Of a stretch of DNA of 64,000 bases, positions 46,201 to 63,669 are shown piece by piece. The first letter of the stretch is position 1, and the number at the start of each line of letters is the position of its first letter. Made by a program: the position numbers and the translations under genes. This DNA is from Prochilodus magdalenae (lineage: Eukaryota; Chordata; Actinopteri; Characiformes; Prochilodontidae): NCBI GenBank assembly GCA_024036415.1, contig JAMWET010006936.1, positions 62,001 through 126,000 on the forward strand. The letters are read 5' to 3'. The notes under the pieces are model-generated. The model did not search any database. It saw only the letters and a list, made by a program, of their open reading frames with translations, and had not been told where the DNA came from.

Positions 46201-49200
46201 ATCAATGCACAGAGCACCATTATGCCACCCCCGCAAAGAGTGCATTCGACACCCCATGGGGGTGGAACAAAAGGAGCACAGATCCTGACACTGAATTCTG
46301 ATATTCACAAGAGATTTAACAGTAGTGAAAAGTTCAGTATATGGCCATGCACCGATTATTAATATAATGTTTGGGGTTGTTTTCCAGACAGAGAACCAGT
46401 TCCTACCCCTGCAGGAAACACAACACGAGCAGGTAATGTGGCTGCTAGAAAAGAATGAATAGTTTGTTGAAGCACCTAACATCTGATTAAAGTGTGAATG
46501 GGTGATATGGCACAAAGATTACATCATGAAACTCAAGTTTTTCTGAGATTTAAGTTGCAACAGACAAAATACAAGCTGTAGTGCCACATATAAAAAAACC
46601 TGCAACCACACAATGATTTTAATACCTGATCTGTTCTGTTAATAAGGCACGATTAGTGCATTTCATTATACAGTGCAGTGGAAAAGTATTTGCCCCTTAC
46701 AGGTTTCTTTTGCTGTTGCACATTTGTCACACTCAACTGTTTCAGATTCAACTAATTTGAATACCAGATAAAGATAACCTGAGTAAACAGAAAATCCTTT
46801 TTTCATTATGATTTCATTTATTTAGGGAAAAAAGACAAACCAACAATTCTGCAAAGAAGAGCGGCCCAACATTCCTCCACAGAGATGTGAACTGACTCAT
46901 TGCCAGTTATTGCAAACACTTCTTTGCAGCTGTTACCGCCAAGGGTAGCACAACCAATTATTAGGGCAATTACTTTTTCACATAGGGCCAGGTTCATTTG
47001 GATAGCTGTTTTCTTAATAAACATAATCAATCTTTGAAAAACTCCATTTTGTATTTACTCAGGTTATCTTTGTCTGATAATGAAGCTTGTTTGATTATCT
47101 GAAACATTTAAGTGTGACAAATGTGCAAAAACAAAATAAATCTGTAGGGGGCAAATACTTTTTCACAGCACTGTAGTTGTATAAAATGAGCGATGCATTG
47201 CAACATTGTGCTGTAACTGGTACTCCAGTACTGACAAACTGTAATAACTCTTCTTGTCATATAAGGACACCTAGTGGCTAATATCATGCATTCATGTCAT
47301 GGAAATCTGTTAGTCCACAGGGAGGAATCTTCCTAGCCCTGATTGATTGATTGATTGATTGATTGATTAAATGTTCGTTAAGTGATCTCTTTTCTATCCA
47401 GATGTTCTGCCAACAGCAAAAGTGCCCCAAAACCCCACAGTCACGGTCAATGATGATGGAATGAGGGTAGTCGTTTCTGAACCAACAGGTATGAAACGTA
47501 GGTGGCCATTTTTACCACTGCCTGTTTACTAGCTTTGTACTGGTTAACAACTTGTTAAAACTGGGAACAAAGTAAAGAACGTAGTACTGTATAAAAGTCA
47601 TTCAAGATATGCTATAAGTACTGTACATGTACCAGTAAATCTAGATTTTGTTATTATTATTATAAATTATATATTTCATTAGGCCTAAACCTCCTCTGCC
47701 CTGATCTGCAGGACTAATAAATGTATATACACCAATACAATTAAGTCAAACAGACAAACATGAAATGTCTCGAGAACAAAAATCACCGCCTTCTTTTTCC
47801 AATAAGCGCTTTCCATACCATCCCAACTTTTCCTGCTTTGGGGTTGTAAACGATTATTCATAAACACATGGAAGGGAAAAGCCAAAGGAAAATATGAAAA
47901 TACGTTCATAAAAATCCTTAACACAAACGGAGAAACTAACCGTGCAAGAGCTGGTAGACCAAACTGTCCCATCAGCTAATCAACACTTAAAGCCCTAAAC
48001 TTTAAAAGAAAGGAGAAAATCAAGCGCCACTCTTGGATGAGATCTGAAAGCACCCACAGGTGTTTCTGGCCATCCTTCCCCTTTTTAAGAAGACTTCTCA
48101 ACACTGTGGGTCTGAAAGGATGTGCAGCTGTCAACAGAGAGTGTCAGATTATTATGTTTGGTGATACTGTATTGGTTCCCAGAAACACAGTATTGATTTT
48201 TAGGTAATGAGTTTACATGCAGGGATTCGTGGCAGACAGCAATTCACTGTGTGCACAGTTACTGTTAGGTAGCAGTTTTGTAATCCAATTTCAGTTCTTA
48301 GCCTCTGCATCATAAACAAGTAGAGTAAAAGCACTAACGCTAACCTTAGCATCAGCAGTCCTATGCTTATCGTGGTGTGGTTTTACTCTATGACAGTTTT
48401 CCTAAAATCAGATTTAAAATGTTGCTACATATTGTCTTGCTTACTGTATCACGATATATCACATATTAAATATATATATATTGAATGCCTGTATCTTGAT
48501 TCATAGAATTTGCCAAGTTCTTAACAATACCCAGCCCTAACTGTCAGGTCATCATTACTAACTACAAGTACAAGTCAAATGAATCTGTATCTGCTCTAAA
48601 GCTGTATCTGCTCTAAATCTACGTATTTACTGTATATTCTGCTGTAACGATGCAAATTTCAAATTTTTAATTTTTTCTTAATTGTTTGAAAGCCTTTGTG
48701 CAGATTTCTCTTAAATGTGTTTTCTGCTTTTTTTCCTACAAAAATGACATAAAACTATAATGTTTTAAAATTATTTTTTACAAATGTTATAATAACTTTT
48801 ATAATTTTCTTAATTTTGATTATTTTTATGTTTCTTTATTATATATAATATCTTTCTTTATTTCAGTTTATACTGGAAATTAAATAAATACAATGTTGCC
48901 TCTGACTTTTGCACAGAGCAAATCATTTGGATGATTCTGTTTATCAGATATAATAAGAAATACTTTGCCACACCTGACGTGTTATGTGTGTGGTTGGTGT
49001 AGCACAGCGGATATCACAACTACCCATCCAGGAAGCTACCGCCCCATGTTGGAGATTGGGGTTCGATTCCTGGTCTGGGTGGCTATGCTGTGCTACACCA
49101 ATAAAAGTCCTTGGGCCAGACTCATAACACTACATTGGCCTACCTGTAATATGAATACCCTTGTAAGTCTTTCTGGATAAGAGTGTCAGATATATGTTTT

Positions 49201-50790
49201 ATAATTCTGAATGCTTTGCATTTTTGTCTTTTTCAGAAAATGCTCTTAATATCGCTTACATTATCCTCCCTACAATACCACTACTTCTGCTCTTGATAGT
49301 AGCAACTGGAGTTTTCTGCTTCAAGCTATTTGCAAAAAGGTATGATATATTGCTGCCCAAGCTAGTTTACTGTTTACTAATTGCCACCTAGAATAACTAT
49401 TTGAATGTCTGTCTCTGCATTCTGTCAGGGGCAACTTTATCAAGCACATCTTTTCTATAGCAGCAGCAAACAGGATGCTTGTTTAGTCTGACACAATAGT
49501 CATTTTTACGCCCAAATGTTGCATTAGATCCCCAAACTGAACAGCAGTGGAACCTGTGAACAGTCAAAAAGGGTCAAAAAAGGGTCAAGATATCTTCAGC
49601 AACATCCTCTTGGGAAAGGGCCGGAGCCAAAGCTTTACTGCGTTGGCTTGTGTGCAGGCACTTGTTTGAAAAGATCCAGTCCAGAAAACTACTCAAGTGT
49701 ATTCTACTTAGGTCTGCACGATATTGGAAAAAACGGACATCCTGCAATGTAAATATTCCCACGCAATTTGGGATGATGATGCTGAGCAGCCCTAATCCTA
49801 CTGTTGTATTTCCTCAGCTAACCTAGCATGCACTCTATATGTAAATATATGCAGTAATTGTAATTGTGTATCTACTTATTACATGCACATATCCCTGGAG
49901 ATCTGTACAAACACTATATGGCCACAAGTGTCTTGATACTTTGACTTTGGCTAAATAGTGTATTTGGCTGTTTAAAACGATTGCACGTCCACAGCTGTAA
50001 AATATCCATGTAATGGCAGATTCTATGTACGTAGAACGTGACACGCTTAAGCAGTTACAACCAAGCCTAAGGTCCCAGACAAGTCTAAGGGGGTAAAAAG
50101 TCGTGGAAGTGCATTGCCTGGCTGGAATGAGCTTAACTTCATTAATGCTTTTGTGGCTGAATGTAATGAAATACATATAACAATATTACTGAAAAACACA
50201 TAAAAGGTTAAAGGGATATGGAGAAATCCCCATGCAGAGAAAAGGCAGCAGGATAGGCTGACTTCCAGATGACGTCTTTTTCAGGGACGCCTATGCTTAT
50301 TTCAACATGACAATGTAAAGCCACATTCTGCACATGTAACAACAGTATGGCTGCATAATCACGTGGTACCAACTTATCGGAATAATCAAACAACCAAAGT
50401 CACCCCTAAAGTACAGTATATTTTTATCCTTACAGAAAAAATGAGCACACAGAGACTCCACCCAAGGAGCCTGGGTACTGGTCCGGTGACCGCTGCAACA
50501 GTCCCAGCCCCGACGTCTACAACGTCATCCGGAGGCAGCACGATGCAGACCTGGCTGGCACACGACCTGATATCAAGAACACCTCCTTTCTGGGCTCATC
50601 TCCAGACACCCCACCTGGAGACTACGACAACCTGGGTGGCCGGGACACAGAGAGTGGCTTCGTTACACTGGCCAGCACAGAGAGTGGCTTTGTCACCAAC
50701 GACATCTACGAGACGACCTGCCACGGCCGGGGAAGTCTAAGATACTACAAGGAGCATGGCTGGCTGGACAATGAACTGTATGGCTACTGA
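40223..50790 (+). CDS. layn: LAYN, layilin, membrane C-type lectin (7 coding exons)
   Basis: Coding exons: 40223-40298, 43372-43669, 44934-45091, 46388-46432, 47402-47488, 49237-49339, 50436-50790. Total 1,122 nt, 373 residues, all in phase. Residues 1-22 form a signal peptide. The C-type lectin domain (about 29-176) has DGDFWIGLRR, DEPSCGYEVCVVMYHQPSAP, FQWNDDNC and NNFICKY. Exons 4-5 give a Thr/Pro-rich stem with NTT and NPT sites (the latter not glycosylatable). One membrane segment lies at about 226-249 (YIILPTIPLLLLLIVATGVF). The cytoplasmic tail has the paired motifs ESGFVTLAS and ESGFVTNDIYE and ends LDNELYGY, as in mammalian layilin. Family knowledge: it binds hyaluronan outside and talin, merlin and radixin inside, at membrane ruffles. 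Human LAYN is about 380 residues. The start has G at -3 and +4. Confidence 0.95.
40337..40540. repeat. (ATT)n/(GTT)n/(AGT)n microsatellite in LAYN intron 1
   Basis: A compound trinucleotide tract. The minus-strand ORF with long I, T and L runs is an artefact. The rest of intron 1 (40,541-43,371) shows repeat edges (GGTGGAAC at 40.73 kb) but no gene. Confidence 0.93.
43900..44740 (+). mobile_element. Tc1-like transposase relic in LAYN intron 2
   Basis: The plus strand conceptually reads broken pieces: a MVPACLVSAVQVGAGGVMM-like catalytic block (about 44,200-44,260), FSWPILGP, then FLVTRSETSRTSLGCG in place of SPDLNPVEHLWDV. Many stops, so it is an old relic. Confidence 0.7.
45420..45960. repeat. 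minisatellite in LAYN intron 3
   Basis: Degenerate units built from AGCAACCACC, CCTAGGAACACC and ATAGCA. The 3' part has a clear 71-bp higher-order period: CATTCACCTGGAACACCTTA starts at 45706, 45777 and 45848. Confidence 0.85.
46672..47174. mobile_element. MITE with Tc1-like ends in LAYN intron 4
   Basis: Inverted ends CAGTGCAGTGGAAAAGTATT TGCCCC and GGGGGCAAATACTTTTTCAC AGCACTG lie next to TA dinucleotides. The ends extend inward (TTGCACATTTGTCAC against GTGACAAATGTGC). About 0.5 kb, with no transposase ORF. Confidence 0.85.
47930..48170 (+). mobile_element. Tc1-like fragment
   Basis: Shares GTGCAAGAGCTGGTAGACCA, GGAGAAAATCAA and GTGGGTCTGAAAGGATGTG with 60.33-60.69 kb. Both look like the N-terminal region of a fish Tc1 transposon. 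In LAYN intron 5. Confidence 0.6.
48180..48985. other. LAYN intron 5, nothing recognised
   Basis: AT-rich sequence without gene, RNA or clear repeat. Confidence 0.4.
48988..49200 (+). mobile_element. tRNA-derived SINE just before LAYN exon 6
   Basis: A box TAGCACAGCGG at 49000-49010 and B box GGTTCGATTCC at 49060-49070 both match the pol III consensus. The tail ends TCTTTCTGGATAAGAGTGTC, the common fish SINE tail. The SINE stops about 40 bp before the exon 6 acceptor at 49236, so it borders or overlaps the branch-point region. Confidence 0.88.
49905..50400 (+). mobile_element. Tc1-like relic in LAYN intron 6
   Basis: Begins with ACTATATGGCCACAAGTGTC, the outer end of a common fish Tc1 family. 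The plus strand near 50,300 reads FQHDNVKPHSAHVTTVWL, matching the second catalytic Asp block. It ends about 35 bp before the last LAYN exon. Confidence 0.75.
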
Positions 50791-51942
50791 AGGAGACACC
50801 AGTGGAGCAATCTGGATTGTTCATAGCCAGCTAAAGCCTCTTCTGTCCTCTGCAACCAAATGATGGATTCGAAGAGCCATGAAGTAAAATCAGCTTGCTG
50901 AGATGAGAACAGTACAAAGTTACGGAATGGCACAGGATGCAACCAAAGGGACTCATGGGATTAAGACCAGTGGAAATCAAGGCCAAAGTGTGGACTCCTG
51001 CATTCGCATGAAATCAAAGACTATTCAGATGTTAAAAATGGCATATAAAGGTCCTTTATAAAAACCTTTAAAGAGTTACTCGAAACGTTTTTGCTAATTC
51101 TTCTGAACGACTGCTTGTACAAAAGATGTTTTGTTGCTAAGAATCTATATTTTTAACAGTCTATGGAAAACAGATTGACATGTTGTGTTCCTTAAGCTTA
51201 TCCATCTGGAATAATGACCATCTTCTGGTGCATATCCTCAAGGGGGCTTACTCACTTCATCAGTAAGTATAAAGAACCTCAAGCTATTGGAAAATTTCAA
51301 ATGTTGGGATGTACACAGTCAGCTAGAGCGATCTGATCTGAAACGAACTGTAATTAGTTAAACAGAGAGAAGTTTACAGTCTTCTGTAAATGATGGTAAA
51401 TGTGAATATGGCGGTCTTATTTTTTCTAACGCCCCCACTGCTGTGCCTCTTTGCTCCTGTCTATGTATTTAAAAACATATATGGTGTAGGCCAAAACCTT
51501 GTGGCAACTTTATTGTAAAGACTGGTGTCACAAGCGTTAGACAACATAGGCTTAACCATTCCATGTGATAATATTTCTGTGCAGTAGCTTTCAAAGACAT
51601 TAAATGCTTTAGGTGTCTGGCTGCCATCACCTTCACTGTAAACGACATCATATACAGCTTTTTAAATAAGCAAAAGTCAGAGGAATACTTTAAACAACCC
51701 TCACTTTTCTTAAATTACAGAAAATATCAAATAGGGTTATACTTTACGCTTTACAAGTGTTGACTAACTAACATGAAGTAATGCAATAGTTAACATGAAG
51801 TAATACATTAGCAATGATTAACTCATTTTAAGTAAACATGTAACAACTGTAAAACGTTTTATTATTTAAGTTGAGCATTGTAGAAAATGTATTGTTTCAT
51901 GTTAGACAACACTACATGTAAAGTGTGGCCATTTGTAGCTGT
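50791..51942 (+). other. LAYN 3'UTR and downstream region
   Basis: Non-coding sequence after the LAYN stop. No AATAAA lies close to the stop; ATTAAA at about 51,599 is a candidate, and AATAAA at 53002-53007 a more distant one. The 3' end is unresolved. Confidence 0.4.
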
Positions 51943-52478
51943 TTTTAAAGGAGCAATTTCTAAAATGATGTAACCTGTCAATTTCAAATTACAAACAGTA
52001 GATGGCAGCATATCACCAAATGCCCAGTCCCTTTATCTTTCCCTTCAGTTCCTACCAGTCTTATGTTGAGTTCTCAGACCTGTAGTGGTGGAAAAAAGCA
52101 GCACCAATGTTATTCTTATTCTGGATTTTTGCAGAGAGGTGGTTATTATAATGGTTACTTGCCAAGAGTTTCAGCCATCATGACATTTACTCTTTCTTTC
52201 AGTGGCTACCTGTCTTTAAATGGCAACAGGATAGAATTGGGGCAGCAGTGCTACTTTTTCATTCTCTTGTGTTGGACTGATTTGACTGAACTTTACGGTG
52301 GTATTATGAAACACTACGGGCTGTGGCTAGCTGGTTAACATTTAACAATTTCTGTAGGTATCTCTGCAACACCATACACAGGCGTCTTTGAGATCCATTG
52401 AAAGTATTATTTTGTTTGTTATTTCAGTTCATTTTGGAACATATTCCACTAACGAATCTTACATATTGTTCCTTTAAA
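51943..52478. mobile_element. MITE Z (copy 2, both ends)
   Basis: Inverted ends TTTAAAGGAGCAATTTCTAA at the left and CTTACATATTGTTCCTTTAA at the right. It contains GATGTAACCTGTCAATTTCA, shared with 38.69 kb. A 91-codon ORF inside shows no domain. Confidence 0.65.
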
Positions 52479-53587
52479 AGTATTAAAATGTACCATTCAT
52501 TCCCCAGCCTGTACAGTCCATACATGTAAGCATAGTCACGAAAACAGCCTGTTTTCACCAAAACAAAAACTTATAGACACAGTAACAAAAGCCACCTGAT
52601 TATTTCTAGGGTAAAAAGAGAGACTGTTAGGACCGTTACTCGTACATTTTACACAGACATTATAAGTGGGACAAAATAACCGACCCCAGAATTTTATTTT
52701 AATTTGATTAATTTTATTAATTAAATTGTATTTTATTTATATGTCGTGAAATCACCACACAGTGAATTAGCTAACGTAAGGTGGTTCTGTATGTGCTTGC
52801 CTCCTCATTGGTGAGTTTGCATGGCCCTGTTATGCTGCTTTTCCTCCATACTGCAAAGATTTGCCGCATCAAGCTAAAGGATTACAATGTGATTTCATGA
52901 CAATAGCGATGGCTTGTAGACTGTTTGCCTGAGAAATGACCTGAATCTGAATATTCTCTGCATTTACTTTCAGAAACGTGCATATAGTTTGTGCTCATGT
53001 CAATAAAATCCATTAAGAAAACAAAGTAATGGAAGCTATTTTTTCTCACCTGAGACCACAGTAGTTGCTTATTTCTATGTGCATGCAACTGTGAACTGGA
53101 ATAGGTTGTACACGTACAAACCCAAGCCCTTCTTGCCATGAGGCGACAGCGCTCTTCTACTACTCCCTGCCACAGTGCCGCCCTTATTCATTATCATTAT
53201 TTATAATTATATATATTTACACATAACACTGTATTGTATTACGATCAGTGGAAGGGGTAGGTATTTTTGTTGCTGTGGCTAAACTTTGGGAACCCCTGAT
53301 AGACAGAAAGGACAGTTTAATTCTGTTTATTCTGATTTTGTTGACTTTCAATAGTAACTGAGTTTCCAGTTACCAGACTGAGGCATTGTACTTCACTGGT
53401 TTTAATAACAATTTCTGAGCCCACCTTTCCATAACAAGACCAAGTTGGCCAGTTTATGAGACCCAACACCTGTAGAATACTAGAACACTAGTTTACCCTT
53501 TACCTATATTAAATCTTTAAACATGTTCACTGGATAAATTCAGTGTAACTTCATTGACACTTCTTTTACACTATTATTATTACAGTA
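52479..53587. other. LAYN-SIK2 intergenic, nothing recognised
   Basis: AT-rich; no gene, RNA or clear repeat found. Confidence 0.4.
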
Positions 53588-53591
53588 TTTA

Positions 53592-54150
53592 CACTCATCA
53601 TCAAAAGAATAGTTACTTCCAAAAGGAAGTGTGGGATTTGGAATGCTGTTGGGAAGGAAGATAAAGGTTACCAGGAACAATAAATGGTGATAATTAAAGA
53701 CTGATAGGAGTAATATTTATTGAGCTGCACATGCACTAAGGCAACATGCCAGAAGTCTCAGCTTGAAGTTGTAGAGGTTCCTAATGGTGTCCTGTGATAA
53801 TGTATCCCATGCAGCTTGAATATTCTCACACAGTTCTTGCAGATTTTGGGGTACGGGTGGAGGTGGAGTGACACCAGGCCTTGTGTGACGCATGACAAAA
53901 CCTGTTGTCTCCACGGTGCCTCCACACACAGATTCATTGGTCACCTCCACCAAGACAAAAGTGTGACTCGTCACTGAAGATGACCCGCTACCATTCTGTG
54001 TCACTCCATGACAGTCTGGCACATCACCATTGCGGCCTTTGGCGACGTTGGGCAGTCATCATAGCGGTAACATGATAAGGGCCAGCCTTGCTTAAATCAC
54101 ATGTGTGTCCAGACGTGAAACATGTATCATTCGCATGTCTCACAATGTCA
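53592..54150 (-). mobile_element. Tc1-derived element copy E (truncated)
   Basis: Begins CACTCATCATCAAAA after a TA. The minus strand reads FVLVEVTNESVCGGTVETTG, then [20 protein letters not shown]. The far end is lost near 54,150. An inverted SINE tail (TTATGGCATTAAGCTGACGA then GCTTATCCAA) follows at about 54,165. Confidence 0.75.
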
Positions 54151-54910
54151 AACATGTATATTTACATTTATGGCATTAAGCTGACGAGCTTATCCAATGC
54201 ACAGTTGCAGCCAGCAGATGTCGCTGTGCTTCATATTTGAAGGCATTACAGAAAATGAGGCAGAATCACATTCATAATACACAGCTGTTATAAACCTGCC
54301 TTTTAAAAGTAGAAGTGATGCAAAGAGAATGATAAGGGTTCACGAATATTTGCCAATTATTTATCAAATATTAGTCAAAGTGATTTAAATAAAAAGAAAC
54401 TTGTGAAGTCGAAGTCTACAGTGGTGGTGGAGAACCAGGTAGTGCAATGTCTGCAAAGCGCATTGCCATTGTATTCACAGTCCATGTGAAGGCTTTAGAG
54501 TTTTTATATATGATGATGAGCATAGTAAAAATCGATTTTACCTTATAACTGCCTGCATGTAGCTCTCCACCATTTTACATTATGAATTTTCTGAGGGACT
54601 TTTAATCTGAATAATAATTTGAGATATAAACAGAGTCATTTATAGTCATCTGATGATAAGTGGTTCATTTTAAAGAAACTCGCCCACTCAAGATTTTTTT
54701 TAACGCAGTGATAAAGGTGAACCAGCAGTCATGATGTGTAAAATGCAAATATAGCAATTAAATTTTATTGACTAACCACCAGTGAACCTACATGTGTCTA
54801 TTGAGTTTTCATATGTAATGTTGATGATAAGCTTTCTTTGGAGACTAATTTGCCTTTGAACACTGTATTGTATACCTTCACCACGAATGGATTTAAATGC
54901 ATTTATTAAA

Positions 54911-55693
54911 ATACACTCATCATCAAAACAGTGGTGGCACAAATAATTGCACCCAGAAGGAATCAGCCGACAGGAACAAAACTTGGTGGGTAGGTTTGGC
55001 ATTGTAAGACATGTGGATGATTCAAGTTCCACGCTCGACGGCACATAAGCAATGCCGTAAGCAATGATGGGTTGTACCTGACTGACTCAACAGCCACGAC
55101 TGCAGATATTCAGCTGGCAGTGATGCCCTCCGTAAGTCATCCTGTTAGTGCCAGCACCATTTGCAGACTGCTGCACGACACAAGACTACTTGCATGCAGA
55201 CCATTACTGTCCTCAACGTCACCTCAGCGTCGCCAAAGACTGCAATGGTGATGTGCCAGACTGGCCTTTAGTGAGTCAAAACGGCAGCATGGCATCTTCA
55301 GTGACGAGCCCCACCTTTGTGTTGATGGAGACGACCAACAAACCATGTACCACGTCCAGAAGGCCTGGTGTCACTCCAGCTCCACCCCTACTGTAAAATC
55401 TGTAGGAACTGTGTGAGAATATTCAAGCTGCATCGGATGGATTATCACAGGACACCATTAGGAACCTCTACAACTCCATATACCAAGACGTCTGGCATGT
55501 TGGGTTTGCAAACATGGTGGCCCAAAGCCATACTGAGAGACACAACCTCTGAATGTGTAATTCAATAAACATTGCCCATATCAGTTTATATTTATCATCA
55601 ATTATTGTTCCTAGAAACCTTTAGCTTCCTTCCCAATAGCACTGCAATCCCACACTTCCTTCTGGGTGCAGCTAATCATTTGGTAATGAGTTT
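54911..55693 (+). mobile_element. Tc1-derived element copy F
   Basis: Begins CACTCATCATCAAAAC after a TA. Transposase debris is on the plus strand (FVLMETTNK, then [20 protein letters not shown]). It ends at about GGTAATGAGTTTA. Inverted relative to copy E, with about 0.76 kb between them. Confidence 0.78.
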
Positions 55694-56137
55694 ATTAATA
55701 AGTATTTATAGTATATGACTTTTTTCTGAGGGAGCTTGTAAGAGCATTGCACTGCGTAGAGGTGCCCATCACCACCACTGGTACACTAACTCGGGACGTT
55801 TCAGCAGAGCATTTCACTTCAGTGACGTTGTTTACATATTTACCATGTAACCATACAGGGTCTTTGAAAGCTGTTTGGAATGCCTCTTGACCTCTGCGGC
55901 GTTTAGCGACCGTCCTCAGACCGGGCCGAGAGTTAGTGAGTGTACTTTGGCTCTATGTTTTAGAGGAGAATGAAACGGCCGTGCTTTACAAACAGCTCAC
56001 AGTCAGCTGCTGACTGACGCACGAGGCGGATAAGGTTGTCTTGGTAACTAACCGCTCGCGGACTGCGTGGACCCGCCCCCTCACAAAAATAATTAATTAA
56101 ATAAACAAATAAATAAATAAATAAAGCCCGTTAGCGC

Positions 56138-56145
56138 TGACGTCA
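56138..56145. promoter_or_regulatory. full CRE (TGACGTCA) in the SIK2 promoter
   Basis: A perfect palindromic cAMP response element about 410 bp before the start codon. Downstream flank GCG, as at the second CRE (57410-57417). Confidence 0.7.
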
Positions 56146-56191
56146 GCGCACGTTGCGCGCCAAGCTCGCGCCGAAGCCGTTAGAGGCAGCG

Positions 56192-56308
56192 ATGGTGACC
56201 ATGTCTAAGGCGATACTGAAACGACGAGCGAAAAGAAAGAAGGACAAGCGGCGAGATGTTATGAAGGGGGCTAAGGCGGAGCTAGCTAGCTTAGCGCCAG
56301 TGTTTTGA
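56192..56308 (+). CDS. possible 38-codon upstream ORF, basic peptide
   Basis: The ORF opens with MVTMSKAILKRRAKRKKDKR and ends SLAPVF, 250 bp before the SIK2 start codon. It is strongly basic (about 13 Lys/Arg in 38). If transcription starts upstream of 56,192 it would be a uORF that could reduce SIK2 translation. The start site is unknown, so it may equally lie outside the mRNA. Confidence 0.3.
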   Translation: MVTMSKAILKRRAKRKKDKRRDVMKGAKAELASLAPVF

Positions 56309-56489
56309 ACTTTCAGTCGGGGCGTGTGAAGCGTGGTTCAGCCAGAGCGAGTGAGAGAGGCCGCCCTCCTTCACTGCACTCCACTCCCCCTTGTTCAAAC
56401 CCTCCCCTCCTCCCTTCCTCCCTCCCCTTCACAAACGCGCCCGCCCGCCCGAGAGCCCTTCGGCTCGTGGAAAGCACACAGGTGTATGA

Positions 56490-61526
<5,037 letters not shown>

Positions 61527-61779
61527 GTGAGTACCTGTTTTTCTCCCCAAATCCGTTCAGGTCCGGTTTGACCAGGTTTCAGCTATCTACATTTAATATG
61601 ATATTGCTCAGCAAGGTAATATTTTGTGCGGTTATGAATCAAAAACATCAGCATGAAACAAACATTAGGTGCACATTTTTGTTTTCTTGTTTCTCATAGT
61701 ATATTTTAGCAGCTCAGTTTACCATATAGGAGCACATTGTAGTTCTACAATTACAGACTGTAGTCCATCTGTTTCTCTG

Positions 61780-62100
61780 CATCTTCCATGGTTAGGACTC
61801 CCACAGGGACACCACAGAGCAGGTATTATGTGGGAGGTGGATCATTCCCAGCACTGCAGTGACACTGATGTGGTGGTGTGTTAGTGTGTGTTTTGCTGGT
61901 ACGAGTGGATCAGACACAGCAGTGCTGCTGGAGGGTCAGTGTCACTGCTGGACTGATAACAGACCATCAACCAAAAACAAAGTTAGCAGAGAAACAGATA
62001 AACTACAATCTGTAACTGTAGAACTACGAGGTGGACCTAAATGGCAATGAAGGTGATGAAATGGACAAAATGTGTAGATATAAGGAGGTAGACAACGTAA
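61780..62100 (+). mobile_element. fold-back MITE fragment (copy 4)
   Basis: Contains CCCAGCACTGCAGTGACACT, GTGGATCAGACACAGCAGTG and CTGTAACTGTAGAACTACGA, shared with the copy at 34.87 kb. The right half is degraded. Confidence 0.7.
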
Positions 62101-63660
62101 TGGCTTGTGAGTATATATATGTTCCTTTTGAAGAAGTTTCTCTTCTTGGTCACATTTAGGTAGGTACCTGTAGAATTCCATTGTACCTGCAGTGACCTAC
62201 AACACTTGCCATCTGCATGCACTGTGTGCTGAGTGCTGCTCCTCCAACAGCACCCCCCATAATACACGCATTGAACAGATGCCATTTGTTTATCTCTGTT
62301 AATTAGCTGTGGCACCTGTAATGGAAAAAGGTCACTGTGTTTGGGGATCTTGCTCCGTGTTTGGCGCCTGGCTGGCAATTTGTGTTTATCGCCGCTCAGG
62401 CTCGTGCTGTTAAGGTGCTTTAAACAGCCAATCTAAACTGTACTCTTACACTTTGTGAAGCTCTATTATATGGAAACTGAATTCACACATCAATAGATTA
62501 GCCAGTTTGATAGACTCTTTAGGACAAAAGGTTGCTTTCGATTGAGGGCACTGTCACATGATAATGCGTATAATAAAGAAAGAAATAATTAAACGCACAG
62601 CAGGATTGTTATCCACAGAATGGTGTATTTGATATGGTTGAAAGCAGTGTGTGAAAACAACAAAAACATACAGTGGCCAGCCATTACCCGCAGTAGACTG
62701 ACTTTACAGTGGACCTGTATCTGGTTCGGATTAGTGCTCCAGGGGTCTAAGCGAGTACCTCTGAGGTTTGGAACGCTTTCAGAAGAAGCGTGGTGGTAAC
62801 TTCAAAGCACCTCACGTTCTTGGCAGGCTTCCCGAACGACAGCAAAGTAAGCCAACCCGGGACCAGAGAACAGGGTGTCGTGGAGAGCAGATCGTTATCA
62901 AAGCCATGCTTTGTAATAATGTTTTAGTGGGTGGAAGTCGGTGGGGATGAAAGTTCACCCAGTGAGATTTCAGCCTGTGAGTTTGCCCTATGGATATGAT
63001 ACATAGGCTGTTAACAAGAGGAAGAGCCACGAGAATCCAAGTGGCACGTATAAGGCCAAAGTCCAAGTGTAAAATAACTGATAGTAGAGAGTGTCACTCC
63101 AGAGCACCCCAAACCAACATTCTCCAGCAAACACCAACAAACTCAAGCATTGGGTTCATACCTTTGTGGGGTTGTTACAAATGCATGGTTATAGAGTGTT
63201 CCACCCCATGTTTGTTAGATAATGTTTCAGAATGCTTTGATCCAGTGAACCAATACTAGAGTCAACTGTAACTACGCGCAGTTTAGAATTGCCTTTTAAT
63301 TTAGGAACCTCTTTCCTGTCGAGTTCCTTCAACATGTTTTAAAGGGTGATAGCACTGAGTCTTGGTCTAGCCAAGCAGAAGATTTAAGGTCATGAATTCC
63401 TCATTTGCATGGCCCAAACAGATGCCTGGAGATGTTTGCAAAGTCAAACAAGCCCTCTGGGCAAATGGAGCAACCTCCTTCTCCATCACAGTTTTATTAT
63501 GAGTAGACCATCAGGGTTGGTTAGCACTGGGCCTCATTTATTTCAGCTTGTGCTCCAATTACACGTATGAGGTGACTTCACAGAACCGCATGCAGTCTTG
63601 AATATGCCATTGTTTCAGCAGTCTGTGTCTTTCCAGTACTGTACCAATATACACATTAAT
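62101..63660. other. SIK2 intron 3, nothing recognised
   Basis: Short ORFs on both strands only. No RNA gene or classified repeat seen. Confidence 0.4.
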
Positions 63661-63669
63661 AACTGACAG

